From contig PMST01000495.1 in the NCBI GenBank assembly GCA_003168295.1, forward strand, positions 5,692-11,063: 5,372 bases of DNA. Reading direction: 5' to 3'. Made by a program: the position numbers and the translations under genes. The notes below the pieces were generated by a model. That model made no database searches. It was not told where the DNA came from and saw nothing but the letters and a program-made list of their open reading frames with translations. The stretch is from Actinomycetota bacterium. Lineage in GTDB: Bacteria > Actinomycetota > Actinomycetes > Streptosporangiales > Streptosporangiaceae. This document shows, in pieces, positions 1-5,173 of this stretch. Within the stretch, counting starts at the first letter, position 1, and the number at the start of each line of letters is the position of its first letter.

Positions 1-957
1 GTCCTGCGAGACGCTGCGGGACCGGAGATAGATGGCGTCCTTGATGATGGCGGCGCGCCAGTGCTCGAATGCCATGTAGTAGGGCAGCTGGCTGACGTCC
101 CGGCCGGTCAGCTCGGCGTACCGGTCGGCCAGACTGCGGCCGTCGAGGAAGCCGGGGTGGCGCGCGATGACCTGGGAGGGGTGCGTGATGCGACCCCTCG
201 TCGGCTCCCAGTAGACGAGCAGATGAGCCAGATCGGTGAGCGGGTCGCCGATGGTGGACATCTCCCAGTCCAGGACCGCGGTCAGGCGTATCGACGGCTG
301 CTGCTGGAACAGCACGTTCCCCAGACGGTAATCGCCGTGGATGAGCGTGGCCCCGCTCGTTCCCGGGATCTGGGCCAGCAGCCGCTGGCACAGCGACTCG
401 ACTTCGGGGAAGTCCCGGTGCTCGACTGACTGCCACTGCCGTAGCCAGCTGTTGATGCGCCGCTGCAGGAAGTTCTGCGGCCACCCGAAGTCCTTGAGGC
501 CGATGGCCGCGGGGTCGACCGCGTGCAGCGTGGCGAGCGTGTCGATGAGCGTCTGGCTGCAGGTTCGGGCCGCGGCCGCGTCGAGAGACACGACGTCCTC
601 GGGCACGTGCAGCGCGGCACCGTCGATGAAGTGCATCAGGTAGAAAGGCTCGCCGACCACGCTCCGGTCCTCGGAATAGAGAACGGCTCGCGGCACAGGA
701 AAATCGGTCCCGTTGAGTGCGCTGATGACCGTGAACTCGCGCTTCATGTCGTGAGCGCGGGCCGGCGAGGGCCCGACGGGGCGGCGCCGCAGCACGAACC
801 TGTCCTGGTCGAGCACCAGCATGAAGGTCAGGTTGGAAGCCCCTCCGGACAACAGCGAGACCGACATCTCGGTGAACGGCGCGACAGCGCCGTCGAGGAT
901 CCGCCGCAACGCCACATGATCCACAAGCTCGGTCACGCCCGTTGTCGCATCTGCCAT
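1..957 (-). CDS. APH-family phosphotransferase, probable hydroxyacyl-CoA kinase type (3' end outside window)
   Basis: An open frame of 319 codons runs from an ATG at 957 to the left edge without a stop, so the C-terminus is missing. Visible in the translation are a nucleotide-loop-like SGGASN (residues 37-42), VLRRRPVG (55-62), AHDMKREF (68-75), the catalytic-loop HGDYRLGN (207-214; H207, D209, N214) and a metal-binding DWE followed by GDPLTDLAHL (from 230). This order is that of the APH fold (PF01636). The VLRRRP...AHDMKREF pattern is that of the branch containing the ACAD10/11 kinase domain and LvaA, which phosphorylate hydroxyacyl-CoAs, rather than of true antibiotic kinases. That substrate class is inferred. 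The start is supported by GAGGGG at 971-966, eight bases upstream. A 218-bp gap with a possible promoter separates it from the isomerase gene, so it may form its own transcription unit. It probably acts in the cytoplasm, as no signal peptide is seen. Members of the branch are usually only slightly longer than the part seen here. Confidence 0.88.
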   Translation of the reverse strand, partial: MADATTGVTELVDHVALRRILDGAVAPFTEMSVSLLSGGASNLTFMLVLDQDRFVLRRRPVGPSPARAHDMKREFTVISALNGTDFPVPRAVLYSEDRSVVGEPFYLMHFIDGAALHVPEDVVSLDAAAARTCSQTLIDTLATLHAVDPAAIGLKDFGWPQNFLQRRINSWLRQWQSVEHRDFPEVESLCQRLLAQIPGTSGATLIHGDYRLGNVLFQQQPSIRLTAVLDWEMSTIGDPLTDLAHLLVYWEPTRGRITHPSQVIARHPGFLDGRSLADRYAELTGRDVSQLPYYMAFEHWRAAIIKDAIYLRSRSVSQD

Positions 958-991
958 GCAAGGGACCCCTCGTGAGGCGTATATGAGCTAA

Positions 992-1020
992 ATCATACAA
1001 CTATATGTCCGAATCCGGAA
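992..1020 (-). promoter_or_regulatory. Candidate promoter for the phosphotransferase gene
   Basis: Read on the minus strand, TATGAT (997-992) matches the sigma-70 -10 consensus at five of six bases. Seventeen bases upstream lies TTCCGG (1020-1015), a poor -35 match. A start near 985 would leave a leader of about 28 bases containing the GAGGGG ribosome binding site. The stretch 981-1007 is clearly AT-rich compared with its surroundings. The -10 match is seen directly; its function is inferred. Confidence 0.4.
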
Positions 1021-1033
1021 GTCGCGCGCTACC

Positions 1034-1045
1034 GGATGTACATCC
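1034..1045. promoter_or_regulatory. Perfect 12-bp palindrome, candidate operator
   Basis: GGATGTACATCC reads identically on both strands. It lies in the gap between the isomerase and phosphotransferase genes, about 14 bp upstream of the candidate -35 and 77 bp upstream of the phosphotransferase start. A small dyad of this kind fits a dimeric transcription factor site (for example TetR, GntR or MarR class), but no family can be named from the sequence. Confidence 0.35.
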
Positions 1046-1050
1046 TCCCC

Positions 1051-1064
1051 GCTTCAGGCGAAGC
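1051..1064. repeat. Short hairpin, 5-bp stem and 4-base loop
   Basis: GCTTC (1051-1055) and GAAGC (1060-1064) form a perfect inverted repeat around AGGC. It directly abuts the longer inverted repeat at 1066-1094. In the minus-strand transcript it would follow that structure. With no T-run after it, it is not a convincing intrinsic terminator. Confidence 0.3.
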
Positions 1065-1065
1065 T

Positions 1066-1094
1066 TGAATCATTAATCTTATTCTAATGATTCA
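1066..1094. repeat. Perfect 10-bp AT-rich inverted repeat, candidate operator or RNA hairpin
   Basis: The left arm TGAATCATTA (1066-1075) and right arm TAATGATTCA (1085-1094) are exact reverse complements separated by nine bases. Skipping T1065 extends the pairing by two more bases (1063-1064 with 1095-1096). The element is strongly AT-rich inside a GC-rich region and lies in the gap between the isomerase stop and the phosphotransferase start. It could be a binding site for a dimeric regulator, or a transcript hairpin limiting read-through from the upstream operon. There is no U-tract, which argues against a classical terminator. Confidence 0.55.
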
Positions 1095-1125
1095 GCGGTA
1101 AGCCAGAGGACGTGCCCGCTGCAGC

Positions 1126-1141
1126 TGTGAGTCAGATCACG
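1126..1141. promoter_or_regulatory. CRP/FNR-superfamily-like site
   Basis: TGTGA-GTCAGA-TCACG matches the CRP-type dyad TGTGA-N6-TCACA at nine of ten defined positions. In actinobacteria the CRP homologue GlxR/Crp binds such sites. It lies 35 bp past the isomerase stop and about 130 bp upstream of the candidate phosphotransferase -10, which is far for a classical activator. Chance occurrence is possible. Confidence 0.35.
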
Positions 1142-1153
1142 GCGGCCGGCCGC
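1142..1153. repeat. Perfect 12-bp GC palindrome downstream of the isomerase gene
   Basis: GCGGCCGGCCGC is self-complementary and begins immediately after the CRP-like site, 23 bp past the isomerase stop on the minus strand. It might contribute to a transcript-end structure. No T-run follows, and GC palindromes like this are common by chance in GC-rich DNA. Confidence 0.2.
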
Positions 1154-1175
1154 GCCCAGGTTCTGTTGGCGCCGG

Positions 1176-2051
1176 TCAGGCATGGATCTCGGGCAGGATG
1201 CGCTGCACGGCCACGGCCGCCCGGTGAGCGGCAGTCTGCGCAGGCAGCGAGCGCATCTCGTCGCTGAACACTTCGATGCCAACAGGTACGCCAGGGTTAT
1301 TTGCGAGCAATGCGCTCACCCATTCGACCAGCGGGAGCTCGCCGTCACCCGGCAACCGCCGGTTCGCCATCGCCAGGTAGACCGGCCCGTCGGGACCTTC
1401 GACGGGCCCGCCCTCTTGGCCGATGCGGTCGTTGACCTGTATGCACAGGACCGACCCGGGAGCTAGTTCTCGCAGTTCCGCTGCCGTGCCGCCCGTTCTC
1501 GCGAAGTGCCACGTGTCCACGAGAATGCCGACGTTGGATCCCGCGGCGGAAGAGATACGCACGGCCGTGGCCAGATCTGGGATGCCCGAGCCCGGTATGA
1601 ATTCGATACAGGTGGCCATCCCGAGCGTCCCGGCTCGCTCCGCGACGGCGCCGATGGCGTCCACTAGGGCCGCCAGCGCCACTGGTTGCCCAAGATAATG
1701 CGTGATGTTAAGCAGTCGGATATCGAGGGCCTCGGCGACGCGGAGGCAGGCGTCCGCACCGTAGCTGAAATTTTGCCTCTGCTCCGGCGGCACAGCTTCA
1801 GTGGCAGGAATACCGGGAAGCCCTTTGATAAGAGCATCGAGACAGCCGATGCGCACACTCGCGGAGGCCATAGCAGCCCGGATCCTGGCCAGGCGCTCCG
1901 GGTCCTCCACCAGCTGCTGTCCCATCCAGGGAGTGATTGTGATGGACTCAAATCCATTGTCGGATGCGACACTGACCAGCGTCTCGATCGGCGCGGATTG
2001 AACCGTTCCCCAGCAGAGTTCCGTCGTAGCCACCGCTATCCTTCCCAGCAT
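1176..2051 (-). CDS. Sugar phosphate isomerase/epimerase-like TIM-barrel protein
   Basis: A 291-residue protein, normal for the xylose-isomerase-like TIM-barrel family (AP_endonuc_2, PF01261). Probable metal ligands occur in order at the strand ends: E150 (CIEFIPGSG), D179 with H182 (VDTWHFARTGG), Q205 in IQVND where many relatives have His, and E260 (IEVFSDE). Such proteins isomerise or epimerise ketoses, keto acids or inosose-like rings using a divalent metal; the substrate here is unknown. The frame is open further upstream, but the ATG at 2051 is preferred: GGGAGG lies five bases before it, and MLGRIAVATTELCWGT is a typical first beta strand, while the upstream extension is arginine-rich and overlaps the aldolase gene. 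It sits 62 bp after the aldolase stop, probably in the same operon. A hairpin covers its ribosome binding site. It could alternatively act as a hydroxypyruvate isomerase-like enzyme or a dehydratase. Confidence 0.85.
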   Translation of the reverse strand: MLGRIAVATTELCWGTVQSAPIETLVSVASDNGFESITITPWMGQQLVEDPERLARIRAAMASASVRIGCLDALIKGLPGIPATEAVPPEQRQNFSYGADACLRVAEALDIRLLNITHYLGQPVALAALVDAIGAVAERAGTLGMATCIEFIPGSGIPDLATAVRISSAAGSNVGILVDTWHFARTGGTAAELRELAPGSVLCIQVNDRIGQEGGPVEGPDGPVYLAMANRRLPGDGELPLVEWVSALLANNPGVPVGIEVFSDEMRSLPAQTAAHRAAVAVQRILPEIHA

Positions 2052-2053
2052 CC

Positions 2054-2077
2054 GGTCCTCCCGCGGGCGGGAGGTCC
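2054..2077 (-). promoter_or_regulatory. Hairpin covering the isomerase ribosome binding site
   Basis: On the plus strand CCTCCCGC (2057-2064) and GCGGGAGG (2067-2074) are exact reverse complements two bases apart. After one mismatch, GG (2054-2055) also pairs with CC (2076-2077). In the transcript the 3' arm contains the GGGAGG Shine-Dalgarno sequence of the gene starting at 2051, so folding would hide it. The inverted repeat is seen directly; control of translation is inferred. Confidence 0.45.
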
Positions 2078-2113
2078 TGTCGTGCGTCGTCGGTCTGCCA
2101 TCGGCGGCCGGAA

Positions 2114-2878
2114 TCAGCTCTCGGCCGCCTCGCGGGCCCTGCGGAGCTGGGTGCGCGCGTAGGAGCGCATCATGGCCAAGTCGCTGGAGATGGTGACCAT
2201 CAGGTAGCCGGCCCGTAGGTACTGAGCTGCCTGCTCGCCGTTGGCGGCATGCACCCCGGCGACGATGGCATTCGCGGCGCACGCGGTCCGGACCCGCTCC
2301 ATGGCCTCGGCGTGCGGCCCGGGGACCGGCGCTAGCCGGGGCGGCAGCCCGTAACTGATAGCCAGGTCAGCCGGCCCGATGTAGACGCCGTCGACGCCTG
2401 GCGTGGCGCAGATCTCCTCGGCCGCTTCTACGCCGCGGCGCGTCTCGATCATCACGAGGCACGTGACGGCGGAATTGACGTCCTCGGTGGCGGTGCCCAG
2501 CACCAGCTCCGACCGGATGGGCCCGAAGCTTCGCTCGCCGGTCGGCGGGTAGCGGCAATGGCGCACGGCGGCCGCCGCTTCCTCGGCGCTGTTCACCATC
2601 GGGATGATGACGGCCTCGGCTCCGCTGTCGAGCGCGCGCTGGATCCACCAGCCGCTTCCGACCGGAACCCGCACCACGGCCGGCACGTCATGGCCGTTGA
2701 TCGCTTGCAGCATCGGCACGAGCGAATCAGGACCCGGGAGCCCATGCTGGCAATCCACTCCTACATAATCAAAACCGCTTATCGCGAGGAACTCGGCCGG
2801 CACAGAAGACGGAATGGTGCACCACGCACCGACGGCCGGTTCTCCGGCGGCCCAGCGCGATTTGAGCCGGGCCATCAT
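2114..2878 (-). CDS. HpcH/HpaI-family class II aldolase
   Basis: A 254-residue protein, the usual length for the HpcH/HpaI aldolase/citrate lyase family (PF03328). Visible family features are GFDYVGVDCQHG with the expected catalytic His45, VVRVP with Arg70 (the residue that holds the oxo acid carboxylate), Asp84, PMVNSAEEA (93-101), a metal-binding Glu145 in MIETRRG, and Asp171 in GVDGVYIGPADLAISYG. Residue 44 is Gln, as in the frequent DxQHG subgroup, where E. coli HpaI has Glu. Relatives reversibly cleave 4-hydroxy-2-oxo acids to pyruvate or a similar product plus an aldehyde, using a divalent metal; the true substrate is not predictable. The gene starts with tandem ATGs (2878 and 2875). 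The first overlaps the dehydrogenase stop as ATGA and follows GAGGTG (2892-2887) at eight bases, implying translational coupling. The frame could be read further upstream, but that would run deep into the dehydrogenase gene. Confidence 0.9.
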   Translation of the reverse strand: MMARLKSRWAAGEPAVGAWCTIPSSVPAEFLAISGFDYVGVDCQHGLPGPDSLVPMLQAINGHDVPAVVRVPVGSGWWIQRALDSGAEAVIIPMVNSAEEAAAAVRHCRYPPTGERSFGPIRSELVLGTATEDVNSAVTCLVMIETRRGVEAAEEICATPGVDGVYIGPADLAISYGLPPRLAPVPGPHAEAMERVRTACAANAIVAGVHAANGEQAAQYLRAGYLMVTISSDLAMMRSYARTQLRRAREAAES

Positions 2879-3837
2879 GTCGCGAGCACCTCGCGATTGA
2901 TGACCGATGCGGGCGTGCCCCCCAGCAGCGCTTCGCTGGCGATCTCGGCCACGCGCCGGCGGATGGCCAGGGCGGAATCGTTGGAGAAGTAGGCGGTGTG
3001 CGGTGTCGGGATCACCTGCGGGTAGCCGAGCAGGGGATTGTCGGTCGACACCGGTTCTTGCTCCCACACGTCCAGGCCGGCGCCGGCGATCTCGCCGGCG
3101 CCGAGAGCCTGCACGAGAGCGGGTTCGGAGATGATCCCGCCTCGAGCGGTGCAGACGATGTAAGCCGTCGACTTCATCAGCGCGAACTCCCGAGAGCCGA
3201 TCAGACCGTGCGTCTCAGGGGTGAGCGGTACGTGCACGGCCACGTAGTCGGCCGCGGCCAGTACCTCGTCGAGCGGAAGCAGTTGCACATCGCCAGGTCC
3301 CGCGTCGGCCACGTAGGGGTCATACGCGATCACCTTCAGCCCGAATCCCCGCGCGCGTTGGGCCACCGCCTGCGCCAGGCGGCCGAGGCCGATGAGCCCG
3401 AGCGTCTCGCCGCGCAACCGCCCCATCGGTGCGAGCGGGGCGCGCTGATGTGACCGGATCGCGATCCCCTGCTGCACCAGGCGCCGGTTGAGGGCCAGCA
3501 GCATAGCCATGGTGTGGTTGGCGACCTCGTCGATGCAATAGTCCGGCACGTTGCACACCATGACGCGATGAGCCGTGGCGGCCGCAAGGTCGATGTTGTC
3601 CACGCCGACGCCGTAGCGCACGATAACCCGCAGCTTCGGGCACTGTGCCAGCACCGCTTCGGCGATCGGGTAAGTCACCACGAGAACCGCATCCGCCTCA
3701 CGAGCCAGCGCCACCACGTCGTCGTCCGTCGTGCACTTGCGCGCGACGAGGTCTACTCCCGCGGCGGCGAGGATGTCGGACTCGATGTCGAAGCGTCGGC
3801 CGAGCGGGTCTATCAGTGCCGCCGTGAACCGGGCCAA
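2875..3837 (-). CDS. NAD(P)-dependent D-2-hydroxyacid dehydrogenase
   Basis: A 320-residue protein with the complete D-isomer-specific 2-hydroxyacid dehydrogenase layout (PF00389/PF02826). It has a substrate-domain VRYGVGVDNID (73-83), the Rossmann motif GLIGLGRLAQ (147-156) with D173 in IAYDP as the likely NAD-selecting acid, and HVPLTPET (202-209). The catalytic set is Arg232 (TARGG), Glu261 (DVWEQEP) and His280 (TPHTAYFS). It reversibly interconverts 2-oxo and D-2-hydroxy acids (glyoxylate, hydroxypyruvate, phosphoglycerate and similar); the overall pattern also resembles CtBP-like members. Start: a TTG at 3837, six bases after AGAGG (3848-3844). An in-frame TAG at 3843-3841 rules out any start further upstream. 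It is the first gene of the leftward operon, overlaps the aldolase gene by four bases, and would supply or remove the 2-oxo acid linked to aldol cleavage. Confidence 0.92.
   Translation of the reverse strand: MARFTAALIDPLGRRFDIESDILAAAGVDLVARKCTTDDDVVALAREADAVLVVTYPIAEAVLAQCPKLRVIVRYGVGVDNIDLAAATAHRVMVCNVPDYCIDEVANHTMAMLLALNRRLVQQGIAIRSHQRAPLAPMGRLRGETLGLIGLGRLAQAVAQRARGFGLKVIAYDPYVADAGPGDVQLLPLDEVLAAADYVAVHVPLTPETHGLIGSREFALMKSTAYIVCTARGGIISEPALVQALGAGEIAGAGLDVWEQEPVSTDNPLLGYPQVIPTPHTAYFSNDSALAIRRRVAEIASEALLGGTPASVINREVLAT
2880..2896 (-). promoter_or_regulatory. Hairpin overlapping the aldolase ribosome binding site
   Basis: TCGCGAG (2880-2886) and CTCGCGA (2890-2896) are exact reverse complements around a 3-base loop. 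The GAGGTG Shine-Dalgarno sequence (2892-2887) lies in one arm and the loop. The structure is inside the last codons of the dehydrogenase, so ribosomes finishing that gene would open it. This would make aldolase translation depend on the upstream gene. Confidence 0.4.
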
Positions 3838-3885
3838 GACCTACCTCTTTCCCTCACTGGGTCGAGCGAGCCGCGCCGATCCCAA

Positions 3886-3924
3886 GCAACCTAGTGATAT
3901 CATTACACGGATTATGCTACCTAG
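3886..3924. promoter_or_regulatory. Candidate operator: palindrome plus direct repeat
   Basis: TAGTGATATCATTA (3892-3905) is a 14-bp palindrome with a single mismatched pair and a perfect TGATATCA core. It overlaps the first copy of a nonamer, GCAACCTAG (3886-3894), repeated as GCTACCTAG (3916-3924) with eight of nine bases identical. The copies are 30 bp apart, close to three helical turns. The position, 50-90 bp upstream of the dehydrogenase start, suits a repressor or activator site controlling the divergent operons. The regulator is unknown. Confidence 0.45.
3911..3916 (-). promoter_or_regulatory. Candidate -10 box of the leftward operon
   Basis: Read on the minus strand, CATAAT matches TATAAT at five of six positions. 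Transcription would begin near 3904, inside the 3892-3905 palindrome, giving a leader of roughly 67 bases. No good -35 hexamer is seen 16-18 bases upstream, so the promoter would need an activator or another sigma factor, or the call is wrong. Confidence 0.3.
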
Positions 3925-4107
3925 CGCGGGTCTGTACTCGAAATTCCCTGGCGCTGATCGTCAGTCTTCAGGCTGGGATACAGGCGCGGGCATCAGACGT
4001 GAGGGCTCGTCAGGCGGCCGCCGGGAGCCACGCGCCGGCCAGGCCGCGGGCGGACTTCGCCCTCGATGGCGCCGGGCGGCGGCGGTGACTGGCGATAAGG
4101 AGCCAGA

Positions 4108-4668
4108 ATGGCGAGTGAAACCGACGATCAAGTGCGCATTCTGGTCGCAGACCGGGAAATCCGCGCTTTGGTGTATCGCTATTGCCGGGCAATAGACCGG
4201 CGGCAGTACGATTTGCTCCGCAGCTGCTATCACCCTGAAGCTACGGATCATCACGGTGACTTCTACGGTGGCGTCAACGAGTTTATAGCCTACGTGCAGC
4301 AGAACTTGCCCGCGTTCGAGCGCACTTTGCACTTCATCGGGAACCTTCAAGTTGAGATCAGCGGCGGCACTGCCCGGACCGAAGCCTATGTGCTCGCGCT
4401 CGCCAGGCTGGCACGGAGCGATGATGCACCAGAACGCGACAACACGGTAGCCCTACGTTACGTAGACGATCTCGAGCGACGCGACGGTGAGTGGCGCATT
4501 CTTCGGCGTGTCTGCGTCTACGAATGGACGCGCACCGATCCGGTGCCTGACGGCTGGGCATTCCCGGCCAGCTTTCTGATGGGCCGAACGGACGGACTGG
4601 ACACCGTTTTCCTGGCCCAGTTGCAACCACCGCAGCATGTTCCGACTCCGGTCGCGCGGGCCATCTGA
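4108..4668 (+). CDS. NTF2-like (SnoaL-type) domain protein
   Basis: A 186-residue protein. AAGGAG (4097-4102) sits five bases before the ATG. Residues 15-135 look like the cone-shaped NTF2/SnoaL fold (SnoaL_4-like, PF13577): an N-terminal helix REIRALVYRYCRAID with Tyr25 and Asp30, SCYHPEATDHHGDFYGG (39-55), RTLHFIGNLQVEI with His74, then the beta-rich ARTEAYVLALAR and the ALRYVDDLERRDGEWRILRR strands. The tail WAFPASFLMGRTDGLDTVF resembles the extension with a GRRDxxD pattern found in many stand-alone members of this group. Members include dehydratases, isomerases, cyclases and the small subunit fold of ring-hydroxylating dioxygenases. No dioxygenase alpha subunit is visible here, so dehydratase or isomerase activity on a cyclic substrate is an inference. 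It is the first gene of the rightward unit and is followed by a second protein of the same fold. Confidence 0.85.
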   Translation: MASETDDQVRILVADREIRALVYRYCRAIDRRQYDLLRSCYHPEATDHHGDFYGGVNEFIAYVQQNLPAFERTLHFIGNLQVEISGGTARTEAYVLALARLARSDDAPERDNTVALRYVDDLERRDGEWRILRRVCVYEWTRTDPVPDGWAFPASFLMGRTDGLDTVFLAQLQPPQHVPTPVARAI

Positions 4669-4728
4669 CTGACCCGTGATACCTCAGGTTTGCGGATGAT
4701 CCAGCTAGCGAGAGGAAGGCGGCGCGAC

Positions 4729-5172
4729 GTGGACGCATGGGAGATCGAGGCGCGGCTGTCGATTCAGGCGACGATGAGCCGGTACACGCGGCACGTGGAT
4801 ACCGGCCGGCCAGACCGGCTGTGCTTGCTGTTCGCCGAGCCGATGCACTACGACATGGGCGGCGGCCGGATCGTGCATACCCGCGCGGAGCTCGTTGCGA
4901 CCGTCGAAGACATCAAGTCCACATTCCGCTCCGCCGAGAACTTCGGCCGGCTGCGGCATCATGTGTCTTCGGTCCTGATCGAGCTGACCGGGCCGGACAC
5001 CGCGACGGCGACGAGCTATTTTCTGGCCCTGTCCGGAGCAGGACCGGACCACTGGGGTGTCTACCGGGACGAGCTGATCAGGGAGGGTCAGGACTGGCTG
5101 TTCGCGCGCCGGACAGTGACCGTCGAGGGTGCCTCTGAGATTAGCCCGGTGCGATCCGAAGTGACCGCGTAG
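4729..5172 (+). CDS. Second NTF2-like (SnoaL-type) domain protein
   Basis: A 147-residue protein if started at GTG 4729, which follows GAGAGGAAGG (4710-4719) by nine bases. In-frame alternatives are ATG 4696 and TTG 4690, neither with a clear ribosome binding site. The pattern is that of a compact NTF2/SnoaL fold: a helix EIEARLSIQATMSRYTRHVDTG with Tyr19 and Asp24, LLFAEPMHYDMGGGRIVHTRAEL, GRLRHHVSSVLIEL with His77/His78, and the strands ATATSYFLALSGAG, HWGVYRDELIRE and WLFARRTVTVEG. It diverges strongly from the preceding gene but keeps the Tyr/Asp and central His positions, so the two may act together as a heteromer or as successive enzymes. It lies 60 bp after the preceding stop and one base before the next GTG, so it appears co-transcribed with both. 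Confidence 0.82.
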   Translation: MDAWEIEARLSIQATMSRYTRHVDTGRPDRLCLLFAEPMHYDMGGGRIVHTRAELVATVEDIKSTFRSAENFGRLRHHVSSVLIELTGPDTATATSYFLALSGAGPDHWGVYRDELIREGQDWLFARRTVTVEGASEISPVRSEVTA

Positions 5173-5173
5173 C

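Larger units (their letters stand above)
3838..4107. other. Divergent intergenic region between the two operons
   Basis: This 270-bp gap separates the TTG start of the leftward operon from the ATG start of the rightward one. The part at 3886-3924 is AT-rich and holds a palindrome, a direct repeat and a -10-like box, described separately. From about 3960 to 4090 the DNA is GC-rich; short open frames exist here, but none has a good ribosome binding site or a recognisable product. I see no convincing rightward promoter. AAGGAG at 4097-4102 serves the gene at 4108. Confidence 0.6.

Noticed and set aside
1..957. Aminoglycoside resistance gene
   Set aside because: The fold is shared, but the VLRRRP and AHDMKREF signatures and the catabolic neighbours fit the acyl-CoA-type kinase branch instead.
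523..975. Plus-strand open frame opposite the phosphotransferase
   Set aside because: The minus strand holds the HGD and DWE kinase motifs in one uninterrupted frame. The plus frame is its antisense shadow.
1051..1094. Rho-independent terminator between the isomerase and phosphotransferase genes
   Set aside because: Hairpins are present, but the long one is AT-rich and no T-run follows on either strand, so the element is reported as an inverted repeat only.
1686..2162. A 158-codon plus-strand open frame opposite the isomerase
   Set aside because: Its translation is low-complexity and has no domain pattern, while the opposite strand encodes a complete TIM-barrel protein with metal ligands.
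2052..2282. An N-terminal extension of the isomerase into the aldolase gene
   Set aside because: The extension is Arg/Gly/Pro-rich and runs against the aldolase frame, and the ATG at 2051 has a strong ribosome binding site and a family-like N-terminus.
3731..4195. A plus-strand open frame spanning the intergenic gap into the first SnoaL gene
   Set aside because: It overlaps the dehydrogenase on one side and the SnoaL gene in another frame on the other, lacks a ribosome binding site, and its product is Arg/Gly/Ala-rich without motifs.
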